Positions 1 to 8,435 of a stretch of DNA of 64,000 nucleotides are shown piece after piece. This DNA is from an uncultured Spirochaeta sp. (GTDB lineage: Bacteria; Spirochaetota; Spirochaetia; DSM-27196; Alkalispirochaetaceae), in contig CAJWEZ010000007.1 of assembly GCA_913030605.1 (NCBI GenBank), positions 27,185-91,184 of the forward strand, in the 5' to 3' direction. The notes below the pieces were generated by a model. The model did no database searches. It was not told where the DNA came from and saw nothing but the letters and a program-made list of their open reading frames with translations. Position 1 is the stretch's first letter; each line of letters opens with the position of its first letter. The translations under genes and the position numbers were made by a program.

Positions 1-1
1 G

Positions 2-517
2 AAGAGCGCGCGCTTCCGTGCCGAGGAGAACATCATCATCGGGAACGTCGCCTTCTACGGGGCGACCTCGGGACGGGCGTTTATCCGCGGGGTCGCCGCC
101 GAACGGTTCTGCGTCAGGAACTCCGGCGCCGAGGTGGTGATCGAGGGAGTCGGCGACCATGGTCTGGAATACATGACCGGCGGCACCGCTGTGATTCTCG
201 GTCGTGTCGGGCGCAACTTTGCCGCCGGCATGAGCGGTGGTGTGGCCTACGTCCACGACCCCGACGGGCTGCTGCCGGAGTACATCAATCCCGGCATGGT
301 GGAAATCGTGGAGCTCGAGGCCGACGACGAAGAGAAACTGCTGGAGATGGTGCGGACGCACATGCGCCACACGGGCAGCGAGGTCGCCCAGGCGGTCCTG
401 AGCAACTGGGCATCCGCTCGGCGTGAGTTCGTGCGGGTGATTTCGCCGACCTACCGACGGATCCTGGAACTGCGGAAAGAACGAGCACAGCTGAACGAGG
501 AGGTGGTTCATGGGTAA
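2..517 (+). CDS. gltB: Glutamate synthase large subunit, C-terminal part (cut by window edge)
   Basis: The open frame runs in from the left edge and ends in TAA. The visible 171 codons are the C-terminal Gly-rich beta-helix (GXGXG) domain of the alpha subunit of NADPH glutamate synthase, with repeated glycines in stretches such as [21 protein letters not shown]. This domain is structural; the glutamine amidotransferase and FMN/3Fe-4S synthase domains lie outside the window. The enzyme makes two glutamates from glutamine and 2-oxoglutarate. The stop lies 8 nt inside gltD, so the two subunits are translationally coupled. Confidence 0.95.
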   Translation, partial: KSARFRAEENIIIGNVAFYGATSGRAFIRGVAAERFCVRNSGAEVVIEGVGDHGLEYMTGGTAVILGRVGRNFAAGMSGGVAYVHDPDGLLPEYINPGMVEIVELEADDEEKLLEMVRTHMRHTGSEVAQAVLSNWASARREFVRVISPTYRRILELRKERAQLNEEVVHG

Positions 518-1973
518 GCCCACCGGATTTATGGAATACGCCCGCCGGACGGCGGAACACAACGATCCCGCGACGCGGATCGCCGGCTTCGACGAGTTCA
601 AACGGGAACTCAACGATCAGGAGCGGCAGGACCAGGGCGCGCGGTGCATGGACTGCGGCGTTCCGTTCTGTCAGTCGAACTTCGGCTGTCCGGTGGACAA
701 CCTGATCCCTGAGTGGAACGACCTCATCTATCACGGCCGCTGGGAAGAGGCGTTCACCCGCCTCATGAAGACCAACAATTTCCCCGAGTACACCGGCCGT
801 GTGTGCCCGGCCCCCTGCGAGCACGCCTGCGTTCTGGGGATCAACGAACCGGCGGTGACGATCAAGGAAAACGAGGCGGCGATCATCGATCGCGCCTACG
901 ACAGCGGCCTCATGGCGCCCCGGATTCCGGAGTACCGCACCGGCAAGACGGTTGCGGTGGTCGGAAGCGGCCCCGCCGGCCTTGCGGCGGCGGACCAGCT
1001 CAACCAGGCGGGGCATACCGTGACGGTCTACGAACGCCAGGACCGCATCGGCGGACTGCTCATGTACGGAATCCCGAATATGAAGCTCGACAAGAATCTG
1101 GTGGAAAAGCGCAATGGAATCATGGCGGCTGAAGGCATCAGTTTTCGCCCCGGTGTGGACGTTGGTCGCGACATCGCGGCGCGGGAGCTCATGGACTCCC
1201 ACGACGCCGTGGTCCTGGCTGTGGGCGCCACCAAGCCCAGGGATCTGCCGGTCCCGGGGCGCGAGCTGAAAGGCGTTCACTTCGCCATGGAGTTTCTCAA
1301 GGCCAACACAAAGAGTCTTCTGGATTCGAACCTCGCCGACGGCAACCACATCTCCGCCAGCGGTAGGAACGTCATCGTGATCGGCGGCGGTGACACCGGC
1401 AATGACTGCCTCGGCACGTCCATGCGCCACGGCTGCGCCTCTCTCACCAACTTCGAGCTGATGCCCAAGCCGCCGGCGGAGCGGAACGACGAGATGCCAT
1501 GGCCCACGTTTGCCCGCACCTACAAGATAGACTACGGCCACGAGGAAGCGGCGGCGGTCTTCGGTGAAGACCCCCGGCAGTACTCGATCCTGACCAAGGA
1601 GTTCATCGGCGACGGCGAGGGCAACGTGAAGGCGGTGCGCACCGTACGGGTTGAGTGGATCAAGGAGCCGGGATCCCGACCCCGGTTCGAGGAGATTCCC
1701 GGCAGTGAGGAAGAGTGGCCGGCGGATCTGGTACTCCTGGCGATGGGATTTCTCGGTCCCGAGGACTACATCGCCGAGGAACTCAACGTGGAGCGCGACG
1801 AGCGAAGCAACCTGCGCGCTGAGTTCGGGCAGTTTGCCACCTCCGTGCCGGGACTCTTCGCCACCGGTGACGCCCGCCGCGGTCAGAGTCTGGTGGTCTG
1901 GGCGATCAAGGAAGGACGCGGTGCGGCCCGGGAAGTCGACCGGTACCTCATGGGGCGCACCAATCTGACGTGA
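510..1973 (+). CDS. gltD: Glutamate synthase small (beta) subunit, NADPH- and FAD-binding
   Basis: 487 aa. The beta subunit passes electrons from NADPH through FAD to the large subunit. Near the N-terminus are the cysteine clusters [10 protein letters not shown], then FGCPVDN and [12 protein letters not shown], which ligate the 4Fe-4S centres. An FAD-binding [13 protein letters not shown] follows at about residue 150, and an NADPH-binding GGGDTGNDC sits inside it at about residue 290. Length and domain order match GltD. The ATG overlaps the gltB stop. No gene follows on this strand until rplU, about 115 nt later, so this is probably the last gene of a glt operon. Confidence 0.96.
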   Translation: MGKPTGFMEYARRTAEHNDPATRIAGFDEFKRELNDQERQDQGARCMDCGVPFCQSNFGCPVDNLIPEWNDLIYHGRWEEAFTRLMKTNNFPEYTGRVCPAPCEHACVLGINEPAVTIKENEAAIIDRAYDSGLMAPRIPEYRTGKTVAVVGSGPAGLAAADQLNQAGHTVTVYERQDRIGGLLMYGIPNMKLDKNLVEKRNGIMAAEGISFRPGVDVGRDIAARELMDSHDAVVLAVGATKPRDLPVPGRELKGVHFAMEFLKANTKSLLDSNLADGNHISASGRNVIVIGGGDTGNDCLGTSMRHGCASLTNFELMPKPPAERNDEMPWPTFARTYKIDYGHEEAAAVFGEDPRQYSILTKEFIGDGEGNVKAVRTVRVEWIKEPGSRPRFEEIPGSEEEWPADLVLLAMGFLGPEDYIAEELNVERDERSNLRAEFGQFATSVPGLFATGDARRGQSLVVWAIKEGRGAAREVDRYLMGRTNLT

Positions 1974-2011
1974 TCGTCCACGGCTGCCGCGGGACGTCTC
2001 TGCACCGTACG

Positions 2012-2056
2012 GCGGCGGCCGCTGCACTTGACGCGGCGGCCGCTCTTCTGTTAAAT
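2012..2056 (+). promoter_or_regulatory. Putative rplU promoter embedded in a GC-rich repeat/hairpin
   Basis: A -35 TTGACG at 2028-2033 is separated by 17 nt from a weak -10 TTAAAT at 2051-2056. The 12-bp direct repeat GCGGCGGCCGCT occurs at 2012-2023 and 2033-2044. Its self-complementary core GCGGCCGC could pair the two copies into an 8-bp hairpin, which might also terminate gltD transcription, although there is no clean T-tract. The promoter call is from motif and spacing only. Confidence 0.45.
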
Positions 2057-2087
2057 GAACGGCTCAAACATTTTGGAGAATCAAACG

Positions 2088-2402
2088 ATGTATGCACTCG
2101 TAGAAATCAAAGGCAAACAGTATAAGGTGGAACAGGACGCCGTGATTCGCGTCGACCATCTGGACTCCGAACAGGGCAGCACGGTGGAGTTCCCGACCGT
2201 GGTGCTCCTCCGCGACGACAAGACCACCACGGTCGGCACGCCCTACGTGGACGGCGCTGTGGTGAAGGCGGAAGTCGAGGACCATATCCGCGACCGCAAG
2301 GTGCGGGTATTCAAGCACAAGCGTCGGAAAAACTATCGCCGCACGCGGGGGCATCGTCAGCAGTACTCGACGATCCGCGTGAAGGAGATCGCCGGCGTCT
2401 GA
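2088..2402 (+). CDS. rplU: 50S ribosomal protein L21
   Basis: 104 aa from the ATG at 2088, preceded by TTGGAGAA. The product begins MYALVEIKGKQYKVEQ, the standard L21 start. An upstream in-frame ATG at 2055 would add 11 residues that L21 does not have, so I reject it. The basic C-terminal half (HKRRKNYRR) contacts 23S rRNA. It heads the rplU-prp-rpmA-obg cluster, whose order is conserved in many bacteria. Confidence 0.96.
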   Translation: MYALVEIKGKQYKVEQDAVIRVDHLDSEQGSTVEFPTVVLLRDDKTTTVGTPYVDGAVVKAEVEDHIRDRKVRVFKHKRRKNYRRTRGHRQQYSTIRVKEIAGV

Positions 2403-2412
2403 GCCCTACGCG

Positions 2413-2751
2413 ATGGTCCGGGTTGAGGTAACCACGGGCGGTGACCTGCCGATGCGCATCCGGTCCACCGGACACGCGCAGCGGCCTGCCGCCGCCGACA
2501 GCGCAGCCTGCGCCGCGGTCTCGGTGGTGCTCAAGAGCTTCGGACTGGCACTCGCCCGCAACGGCGTATGCCGGATTCGGCTGACTGCGGATCGACCGGG
2601 GGTCTTTGACCTGGAAATCGAAGCGTGCGACGAACCCGAATGGGTTCGAGGCATGTGGGCGATGGCCCGAATCAGTCTCGAGGAGATCGAGGCCGCGTGG
2701 CCACGCGATGTTCAGCTAACGATATCTGAGGAGAAGCACAATGGCACATAA
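2413..2751 (+). CDS. prp: Ribosomal-processing cysteine protease Prp (YsxB family)
   Basis: 112 aa between L21 and L27, the usual position of Prp. The catalytic pair is visible: GHA with His21 and AACAAVS with Cys33, the same 12-residue spacing as in the S. aureus enzyme. Prp removes an N-terminal extension from L27 in Firmicutes and some other groups. Here the L27 encoded immediately downstream (11-nt overlap) starts directly at the mature sequence, so its substrate is unclear. See findings. Confidence 0.85.
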   Translation: MVRVEVTTGGDLPMRIRSTGHAQRPAAADSAACAAVSVVLKSFGLALARNGVCRIRLTADRPGVFDLEIEACDEPEWVRGMWAMARISLEEIEAAWPRDVQLTISEEKHNGT

Positions 2752-3001
2752 AAAGGGTGGCGGAAGCTCCAAGAACGGTCGTGACTCAAACGCACAGCGC
2801 CTTGGCGTGAAGCACTTCGGTGGTGAACTGGTCAGTGCCGGTTCGATTCTGGTGCGGCAGCGCGGCACCCGGGTGCATCCCGGTGAACTCGTCGGTCGCG
2901 GTAAGGACGATACGCTCTTTGCCAAGGCAGACGGTACGGTCCGTTTTCACACCCGGCGCGGCAAGAAGCTCGTGTCGATTCTGCCGGTGGACGGCGAGTA
3001 G
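2741..3001 (+). CDS. rpmA: 50S ribosomal protein L27
   Basis: 86 aa. The start [16 protein letters not shown] is the mature L27 N-terminus that reaches towards the peptidyl-transferase centre. Upstream in frame there is only a short stretch (TAA at 2717, then eight codons without ATG or GTG), so a cleavable leader ending in a phenylalanine pair is not encoded. The ribosome binding site TGAGGAGAA lies inside the end of prp. Confidence 0.96.
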   Translation: MAHKKGGGSSKNGRDSNAQRLGVKHFGGELVSAGSILVRQRGTRVHPGELVGRGKDDTLFAKADGTVRFHTRRGKKLVSILPVDGE

Positions 3002-3015
3002 GTAGAGGTACCCCG

Positions 3016-4035
3016 CTGTTCACAGACGAAGCGGAGATCCAGGTACGCTCGGGACACGGCGGCGCAGGAGCGGTATCGTTCCGGCGCGAGAAGTACGTTC
3101 CAAAGGGCGGTCCTGACGGCGGAGACGGGGGACGCGGTGGCGATGTCGTGTTCACGGTCAAGGCCAACGTGAAAACGCTGTCGTATCTCAAGATGCGGCG
3201 GCGTTTTTTTGCGCAGAACGGACGCCCCGGCGCCGGCCGACAGAAGGACGGCGCCCGCGGGGACGACGTCGTGATCGAGGTACCGCCGGGTACGGCGGTG
3301 TACGACGTCGACTCCGGCGAGCAGCTTCTGGATCTCGTCGCCGAGGGCGACCGGCACGTCCTGTTTGAGGGCGGCCGCGGCGGCAAGGGCAATACCCATT
3401 TCAAGACATCACGGCACCAGACTCCGCGCTTCGCCCAGCCCGGTGAGGAGGGGGTGGAGCGTCGTCTCCGCGTGGAATTGCAGGTGATCGCCGATATCGG
3501 GTTCGTGGGACTGCCGAACGTCGGCAAATCAACGCTGCTCAAGGTACTGACCGCGGCGGATCCGAAGGTGGGCAACTATCCGTTCACGACGGTCATTCCG
3601 AACCTTGGTGTAATGCACCACTTTGATCGGGACGTCGTGCTCGCCGACATTCCCGGCATCATCGCCGGAGCCAGCGAGGGCGCCGGTCTCGGCCTGCGCT
3701 TTCTGAAACACATCTCCCGCACGCGGGGGCTGGCTTTTGTCGTGGAGGCCGGCGACCCGGATCCCGCCGGCACGCTCGCGACATTGCGCGGAGAACTCGA
3801 ACGCTACGATGCGACCCTCCTCGAGAAGGCGGCGATCGTCATCCGGACAAAGGCGGACCTGTTGGACAGCGGTGCCGCCGACGATCGCCCCGCCGATGGC
3901 GGCGAAGGTGTCGAGGCGGCGGGAGATCAGTCCCTCGACGCGGCGGTCACCGTTTCGGCGATGACCAGTTCCGGTCTCGACGAGCTGCGGGCGGCGTTGG
4001 TCACGCTTGCCACGCCGGCGGAGCGGGAGACGTGA
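3016..4035 (+). CDS. obg: Ribosome-assembly GTPase Obg (CgtA), apparently started at CTG
   Basis: 339 aa if started at CTG 3016, matching the usual length without a C-terminal OCT domain. The N-terminal glycine-rich Obg fold is intact (VSFRREKYVPKGGPDGGDGG). The G domain has GLPNVGKSTLL (P-loop), NYPFTT, DIPGII (DxxG) and a variant TKAD in place of NKxD. No ATG, GTG or TTG exists in frame upstream. The next one, GTG 3148, would delete 44 residues of conserved fold. A GAGG at 3005-3008 sits 7 nt before the CTG. Obg acts in late 50S assembly and the stringent response. It overlaps nadD by 4 nt. Confidence 0.9.
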   Translation: MFTDEAEIQVRSGHGGAGAVSFRREKYVPKGGPDGGDGGRGGDVVFTVKANVKTLSYLKMRRRFFAQNGRPGAGRQKDGARGDDVVIEVPPGTAVYDVDSGEQLLDLVAEGDRHVLFEGGRGGKGNTHFKTSRHQTPRFAQPGEEGVERRLRVELQVIADIGFVGLPNVGKSTLLKVLTAADPKVGNYPFTTVIPNLGVMHHFDRDVVLADIPGIIAGASEGAGLGLRFLKHISRTRGLAFVVEAGDPDPAGTLATLRGELERYDATLLEKAAIVIRTKADLLDSGAADDRPADGGEGVEAAGDQSLDAAVTVSAMTSSGLDELRAALVTLATPAERET

Positions 4036-4631
4036 CCACGCCGGCGGCGGAGCTGTACTTTGGAGGCTCCTTCGACCCGATTCACATGGGCCATCTGTTC
4101 GCCGCACAGGAGGCGGCGGACGCCGTTGGCGCGCAGCGGGTGCTCTTCGTTCCCACCGGGCGGAACCCGCTGAAGCCGGACAACCATTCGGCGGCGCCGG
4201 AACACCGGCTTGCCATGGTTCGCCGCGCGATCGAGGGCAACTCCCGCTTCCTCGTTCACGATATCGAGCTCGAAGAGAAGGGCGCCTCGTACACCGAGCG
4301 CACGGTGCGGGCGCTTGTGGATCGTGGAACCCTGGTCCCGCGGCCCGGGCTGATCATCGGTGATGACCTGGTGGCGGAACTGCACCGCTGGCGCAACGTC
4401 GACGCCCTGATGGCAATGGTCCGCCTCGTCCTCGTGACGCGCCACGGTGTGGACCTCTCGGCGTTGCCCGTGTCGGCGGCGCAGGATGTTGTTGTGGTCC
4501 GGAATCCCGAGATTCCCGTTTCCTCGAGCGCCGTCCGCGACCGCTTGCGGGAAGGACGGTCGGTCCGCTACCTTGTCCCGGAACACGTCTATGAATACAT
4601 CCGTGAGCACCGACTCTACCAGCACGACTGA
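4032..4631 (+). CDS. nadD: Nicotinate-nucleotide adenylyltransferase
   Basis: 199 aa, GTG start in a GTGA overlap with obg. It transfers AMP from ATP to nicotinate mononucleotide in NAD synthesis. The N-terminal nucleotidyltransferase signature GGSFDPIHMGHL and the C-terminal ISSS-type loop (SSSAVRDRLREG, then VPEHVYEYI) are both present. nadD-yqeK-LCP-rsfS is a common bacterial gene order and supports the call. Confidence 0.95.
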   Translation: MTTPAAELYFGGSFDPIHMGHLFAAQEAADAVGAQRVLFVPTGRNPLKPDNHSAAPEHRLAMVRRAIEGNSRFLVHDIELEEKGASYTERTVRALVDRGTLVPRPGLIIGDDLVAELHRWRNVDALMAMVRLVLVTRHGVDLSALPVSAAQDVVVVRNPEIPVSSSAVRDRLREGRSVRYLVPEHVYEYIREHRLYQHD

Positions 4632-5175
4632 ACGCATCCTCTCCGGTTTGCCCCTGCGCATGTCTGCGCGTCGTGTTCGCCACGTTCAGGGCGTCATGCG
4701 TACCGCCGACGACCTGGCAGCGCGTTTCGGGATCGACCGGCACCGTGCACGGCTCGCGGCGGTGGCCCACGATATGGATCGTGAACTCAGCCCCGGCCGG
4801 GTCCTGGCGCTCGTAGCGGACTGGGGAATCCCGGCATCGCCGCTTGAGCGCCGGGAACCCAAACTCCTGCACGGCAAGGTTTCCGCTGAACGGCTCCGAC
4901 GGGAGTACGGAGTGACGGACCGCGAACTGCTCGACGCGGTAGCACACCACACCCTCGGTGCGGAAGACTTCGGCGCCCTGGGGTTGGTGCTATACGTGGC
5001 CGACTTCTGTGAGCCGGGAAGAACGCATCTGCCCGACCACGAGCGGCGGGCGATTCTGGACCTCCCGAGCCTGGAGGATATGGTGACCGGGATCATCGCG
5101 ATCTCGGCCGATCGGTTCGGGGCGCTTGCACCGGAAACGGTGGCGCTTCGCGAACGTGTACGGAGGAGAGAGTAG
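4591..5175 (+). CDS. yqeK: HD-domain hydrolase YqeK (probable symmetrical Ap4A hydrolase)
   Basis: 194 aa from ATG 4591, 41 nt inside nadD; GTG 4603 is an alternative. Residues upstream of this in the same frame are Arg/Pro-rich out-of-frame nadD sequence. Metal-binding HD motif residues are visible in RHVQGV, AHDMD, AHHTLG and YVADFCEPGR, the YqeK pattern. The family hydrolyses diadenosine tetraphosphate to two ADP. Position after nadD and before the LCP gene is typical. Confidence 0.88.
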   Translation: MNTSVSTDSTSTTERILSGLPLRMSARRVRHVQGVMRTADDLAARFGIDRHRARLAAVAHDMDRELSPGRVLALVADWGIPASPLERREPKLLHGKVSAERLRREYGVTDRELLDAVAHHTLGAEDFGALGLVLYVADFCEPGRTHLPDHERRAILDLPSLEDMVTGIIAISADRFGALAPETVALRERVRRRE

Positions 5176-5177
5176 TC

Positions 5178-6368
5178 ATGGCCGATCGTGGCATGAACGC
5201 AACAATCGTCTTTCTTGTCCTGGTGGTCGTGGCGGTTGTCACGACGGTCGGGCTCCTGTACACGCAGCTCCGAACCGACGAGATCAGTACCGCCGTGAGC
5301 AACGGAGAGATGCTGCGTCTGCTGGTGGTGGCCGACGACGACGGAGAGCCGTTTCTCTCCTTCGTGCTGTTTTTTCAGCCCGAGACGCGTCGTGTCGCGA
5401 TGCTCGATATACCGGGGAACGTCGGCGCGGTTCTCCGTTCCCTTGGGCGGGTGGACAGCATCAACCGCGTGTTTGACCCCGACGATCCGTCCACGTTTCG
5501 CGCTGAGGTCGAGTCACTCATCGGCGTGGAGATGACCTCGACGCTGGTGTTTTCGGAGTCGGGGCTCATCGATTTCATCGACCTCCTCGGCGGCATGGAG
5601 CTGTTCATCGTCACCGACTATCAGAGCGTGGACGGTCCCGACGCGGTCATGCTGCCGGCGGGCAACGTGGTTCTCGACGGGCGGAAGGCGGTCGACTACC
5701 TGCGGCTGCAGGACGGAAACGAATCGGAACTCGAGCGGACCGGACGTCGCCAGGCGTTCGTTCAGAGTCTGCTGCGGGCGGTGAAACGCAACGCCGCGTT
5801 GCTTCAGAACCCGGATGTCGTGCCGGTCCGTGACAGGATCGTCTCCTCGGACCTGGACCGGCGGGCACGAACCTCGCTTTTTGCGGCGCTCGCCGACATG
5901 GACGCGGAGCGTCTGGTCCGGCGGCGCGTCCAGGGAACGGTCCGAACCGTCGATGTCGACGGCGAGTCCACGCAACTGCTGTTTCCGCATTTCGAGGGAC
6001 AATGGCTGAAGCAGTCGGTTCAGCAGGTGGAGGCGACGCTGGCGAGCACCGAACAGGAGCTGGACGACCAGGTCCTGGTATCCATGGAGGTGCTGAACGG
6101 CACCACGTCGGCGGGCCTGGCGAGGAGAACCTCACAACTGTACGAGGATTTTGGATTCGACGTTCGGCGTTTCGGGAACGCCGACAGCAATCAGATCGAT
6201 CACACACTGGTCATCGACCGTCGGGGTACGGGAGAACTCGCCGAGCGAGTTGCCCAGGTAATCGAGGCGGAACGTGTCATCACCGAGGTGGCGCCGGACA
6301 GTGACGTGGACGTGACGCTGATTTTGGGAAGGGATTTTGATGGAACCGTCGTCCGAACAGAAAACTGA
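5178..6368 (+). CDS. LytR-CpsA-Psr (LCP) family protein with LytR_C domain
   Basis: 396 aa. One N-terminal membrane segment (about residues 8-28) is followed by an extracytoplasmic LCP-type domain, then a C-terminal LytR_C-type domain (about 300-390, starting VSMEVLNGTTSAGLARR). LCP proteins transfer lipid-linked glycopolymers to the cell wall in Gram-positives. The substrate in a diderm spirochaete is unknown. Conserved arginines of the LCP pyrophosphate site are only partly recognisable, so enzymatic activity is not certain. It is fixed between yqeK and rsfS, with 2 nt from the yqeK stop. Confidence 0.78.
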   Translation: MADRGMNATIVFLVLVVVAVVTTVGLLYTQLRTDEISTAVSNGEMLRLLVVADDDGEPFLSFVLFFQPETRRVAMLDIPGNVGAVLRSLGRVDSINRVFDPDDPSTFRAEVESLIGVEMTSTLVFSESGLIDFIDLLGGMELFIVTDYQSVDGPDAVMLPAGNVVLDGRKAVDYLRLQDGNESELERTGRRQAFVQSLLRAVKRNAALLQNPDVVPVRDRIVSSDLDRRARTSLFAALADMDAERLVRRRVQGTVRTVDVDGESTQLLFPHFEGQWLKQSVQQVEATLASTEQELDDQVLVSMEVLNGTTSAGLARRTSQLYEDFGFDVRRFGNADSNQIDHTLVIDRRGTGELAERVAQVIEAERVITEVAPDSDVDVTLILGRDFDGTVVRTEN

Positions 6369-6729
6369 AACCGCGGCTCGCGCGATCGCGGAGCACCTCG
6401 CGGAGCTTGGAGCTCGTGGCCCGATCGCCCTGGATGTGTCGGGGCAGTCGAGTTTTGCCGACTATTTTGTGATCGCCGGCGCGACCAGCGCCGCGCAGCT
6501 CCGGGGTCTGCAGAGACGCCTGTATGAAAAACTCGACGAGCTGGGAATCGACGCCCGCCAGAGTCCGCGGCGCAACGACGAAAGCGGATGGCTCCTGGTG
6601 GACTGCGACGACATCGTGATCCACCTTATGCTGGACGAACAACGGTCGTTCTACGAACTCGAGAAGCTGTGGTTCGACGCCCGGGTCGTGTATCGGCAGG
6701 ATCCTGAGGAGACCGGAGCGGACGCGTAG
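6340..6729 (+). CDS. rsfS: Ribosome silencing factor RsfS
   Basis: 129 aa from ATG 6340; TTG 6337 is directly before it. The typical RsfS features are present: ALDVSGQSSFADYFVIA at about residues 30-46, then SGWLLVDCDDIVIHLM. RsfS binds L14 and blocks subunit joining in starvation. The gene overlaps the end of the LCP gene by 29 nt and ends the obg-nadD-yqeK-LCP-rsfS run. The next gene is convergent. Confidence 0.94.
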   Translation: MEPSSEQKTETAARAIAEHLAELGARGPIALDVSGQSSFADYFVIAGATSAAQLRGLQRRLYEKLDELGIDARQSPRRNDESGWLLVDCDDIVIHLMLDEQRSFYELEKLWFDARVVYRQDPEETGADA

Positions 6730-6742
6730 CGTGCGCCGGGGA

Positions 6743-7237
6743 TCATCCCGGCAGCAGTCCGACCACCAGATTCAGGTCGCCGGCATCGCCGTGGAGGGCC
6801 GTGTCGTGAAACTGCAGTCCGTCGGCGACCGCCATCGAAACCTGGGTCCCCGTGAGTACCGTGGGCGGGGTGATGTCGGCGTCGATACCCATCTCTGACA
6901 GGTACATCATGGCGCGGCCGGAGACCTGGTTCGCGAGTTCCGCCAGGGCGGCCCGGTGCATCTGGCCGAATTCGTTCGGCCGGTCCAGTTCGATGCCCAT
7001 GAGTCGACTGATCTCGCGGGCAACGCTGGTCGCCACCTCGAGGCTGGCCTGCAGAAACATGTAGCCCTTGAGCTGTCCCGCAACGCCGACCGATACCGAA
7101 ACCTCGAACACCGGCGTGGCGTCCGGCAGCCGCGCCGCAAGATCATCGATTCGCAATCCGGTGAAACCACTTTCCTCGAACACCGCGATCATTGCCCGCG
7201 GAAACGCCGAAACAGCCTGTTTGTTCACAATTTCCAC
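6743..7237 (-). CDS. CheX-like chemotaxis phosphatase family protein
   Basis: About 164 aa from a GTG at 7237, with GGGGA 8 nt upstream; a TTG at 7264 would add nine residues. CheC/CheX proteins dephosphorylate CheY-P through an E-x2-N motif, and here AELANQVSG supplies E and N in the expected helix, followed by the PTVLTGTQV strand. It is a single-gene unit, convergent with rsfS and divergent from spoVG. It could serve the chemotaxis operon 9 kb downstream. I cannot tell whether the phosphatase helix is active. Confidence 0.72.
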   Translation of the reverse strand: MEIVNKQAVSAFPRAMIAVFEESGFTGLRIDDLAARLPDATPVFEVSVSVGVAGQLKGYMFLQASLEVATSVAREISRLMGIELDRPNEFGQMHRAALAELANQVSGRAMMYLSEMGIDADITPPTVLTGTQVSMAVADGLQFHDTALHGDAGDLNLVVGLLPG

Positions 7238-7277
7238 TATATGGTCCCCAATCAGAGGTGTCAATTTGTCCTTTTGT

Positions 7278-7305
7278 TTGACAGAACGGAGCCTCCCTTT
7301 ATAAT
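7278..7305 (+). promoter_or_regulatory. Consensus sigma-70 promoter of spoVG
   Basis: A perfect -35 TTGACA at 7278-7283 and a perfect -10 TATAAT at 7300-7305 are separated by 16 bp. Transcription would start near 7312, leaving about a 29-nt leader with GAGGAG before the spoVG ATG. It is the best match to consensus that I found in the window and suggests high constitutive expression. Confidence 0.85.
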
Positions 7306-7340
7306 GAACCTAACAGACCGGGCGCGCAGAGGAGCAGCCG

Positions 7341-7640
7341 ATGGAGATTACCGATATCCGCGTTCGTCGCGTAGGGGGTGAGGGTAAACTCAAGGCCTAC
7401 GTTACCGTGACGCTGGACAACTGCTTTGTGGTACACAACATCAAGGTCATCCATGGCCGCAGCGGTACCTTTATCGCTATGCCGAGTCGGAAGACCAAGT
7501 CCGGTGAGTACAAGGACGTTGCCCACCCGATTAACTCCGAGTTCCGTTCGCGAATGCAGCAGACGATCCTCAGCGCCTACGAAGAATCGCTCGACGATCC
7601 TACGGCCGTGGCGGCGGGCGAGGAAGACGAAGCCTACTGA
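7341..7640 (+). CDS. spoVG: SpoVG family nucleic-acid-binding regulator
   Basis: 99 aa. [11 protein letters not shown] at the N-terminus and the segment [20 protein letters not shown] are diagnostic of SpoVG. Despite the name, it is a DNA/RNA-binding global regulator that also occurs in non-sporulating spirochaetes such as Borrelia. GAGGAG sits 9 nt before the ATG. It is driven by the consensus promoter at 7278-7305 and followed by tRNA-Gln, with no terminator that I can see in between. Confidence 0.95.
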   Translation: MEITDIRVRRVGGEGKLKAYVTVTLDNCFVVHNIKVIHGRSGTFIAMPSRKTKSGEYKDVAHPINSEFRSRMQQTILSAYEESLDDPTAVAAGEEDEAY

Positions 7641-7653
7641 CCTACGTCTCGTA

Positions 7654-7683
7654 TTGACGGCACATTCCCATCTACGGTATCGT
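7654..7683 (+). promoter_or_regulatory. Putative promoter of tRNA-Gln
   Basis: TTGACG (7654-7659), 18-bp spacer, TATCGT (7678-7683), ending 22 bp before the tRNA 5' end. The other two tRNA genes here have the same arrangement (TTGAC-type box, 17 bp, TA-rich box, short leader), which supports it. Confidence 0.5.
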
Positions 7684-7705
7684 TTCGCCTCTACAACGTA
7701 GCTAC

Positions 7706-7777
7706 TGGGGCGTCGCCAAGTGGTAAGGCACCGGGTTTTGATCCCGGTATGCGCAGGTTCGAATCCTGCCGCCCCAG
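7706..7777 (+). tRNA. tRNA-Gln (anticodon TTG)
   Basis: 72 nt. The acceptor stem TGGGGCG (7706-7712) pairs with CGCCCCA (7770-7776), and G7777 is the discriminator base. The anticodon stem CCGGG/CCCGG encloses the loop TTTTGAT with anticodon TTG at 7738-7740. The T arm contains GGTTCGAATCC. CCA is not encoded, because the gene is followed by CTG. Confidence 0.97.
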
Positions 7778-7807
7778 CTGCCAGTAACTGAGAACAAGGA
7801 GACTCGC

Positions 7808-8431
7808 ATGGAAAAAATACTCAACGCTGAGCCTCGCACCGAAACAGGAAAAGGTGCCGCCGGTCGACTCCGTCGCGCAGGGCGCATCCCCGCGGTCGTG
7901 TACGGCCACGAAGCCCCCCACGCCCTGTCGGTTGAGGCCCGTGAGTTCCACAAAGAATTTCACACCGTGTCTGAAAGTACCCTGATCAAGCTGAAGTTCC
8001 CCGACGGGGAGCGGGAAGTGCTGATCAAGGACTACTCGGAGGACATTCGCACCGGTGACATTCTCCACATCGACTTTTACGAGGTGGAAAAGGGTCGCAA
8101 GGTGCACACCCGCATCGCACTGGAACTGGTGGGGTCACCTGTTGGTGTTCGCGAGGGCGGCGTCCTGGAGCACAGCCTGTACGAGGTGGACATCGAGTGT
8201 CTGCCGAAGGATCTTCCGGAGCACATGACAGTGGACGTGTCCGGTCTGTCCACCGGCGAATCCCTCCACATCTCCGACATCACTCCTCCTGCGGGCGTCG
8301 AGATCCTCAACGACCCTGACCAGACGATCGCGTCTGTCGCGATCCCGCGGGCGGCGATCGAGGAGGAAGAGGAAGAAGAGGAAGCTGCCGAACCGACCGT
8401 CATCGGAGAGGAAGCGTCCGAGGAAGAGTAG
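7808..8431 (+). CDS. rplY: 50S ribosomal protein L25 / general stress protein Ctc
   Basis: 207 aa, the longer CTC form: an N-terminal 5S-rRNA-binding L25 domain (TGKGAAGRLRRAGRIPAVVYG) and a C-terminal beta domain ending in an acidic tail very rich in glutamate (from about residue 187). AAGGAG precedes the ATG. The L25-pth-tilS-ftsH order resembles that of other bacteria. The Glu-rich end is ordinary for this family. Confidence 0.93.
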   Translation: MEKILNAEPRTETGKGAAGRLRRAGRIPAVVYGHEAPHALSVEAREFHKEFHTVSESTLIKLKFPDGEREVLIKDYSEDIRTGDILHIDFYEVEKGRKVHTRIALELVGSPVGVREGGVLEHSLYEVDIECLPKDLPEHMTVDVSGLSTGESLHISDITPPAGVEILNDPDQTIASVAIPRAAIEEEEEEEEAAEPTVIGEEASEEE

Positions 8432-8435
8432 GGCC

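Noticed and set aside
285..2027. 580-aa open frame on the minus strand opposite gltBD.
   Set aside because: It mirrors the GC-rich coding strand, has an Arg/Gly/His-rich composition, no recognisable domain, and covers well-identified genes.
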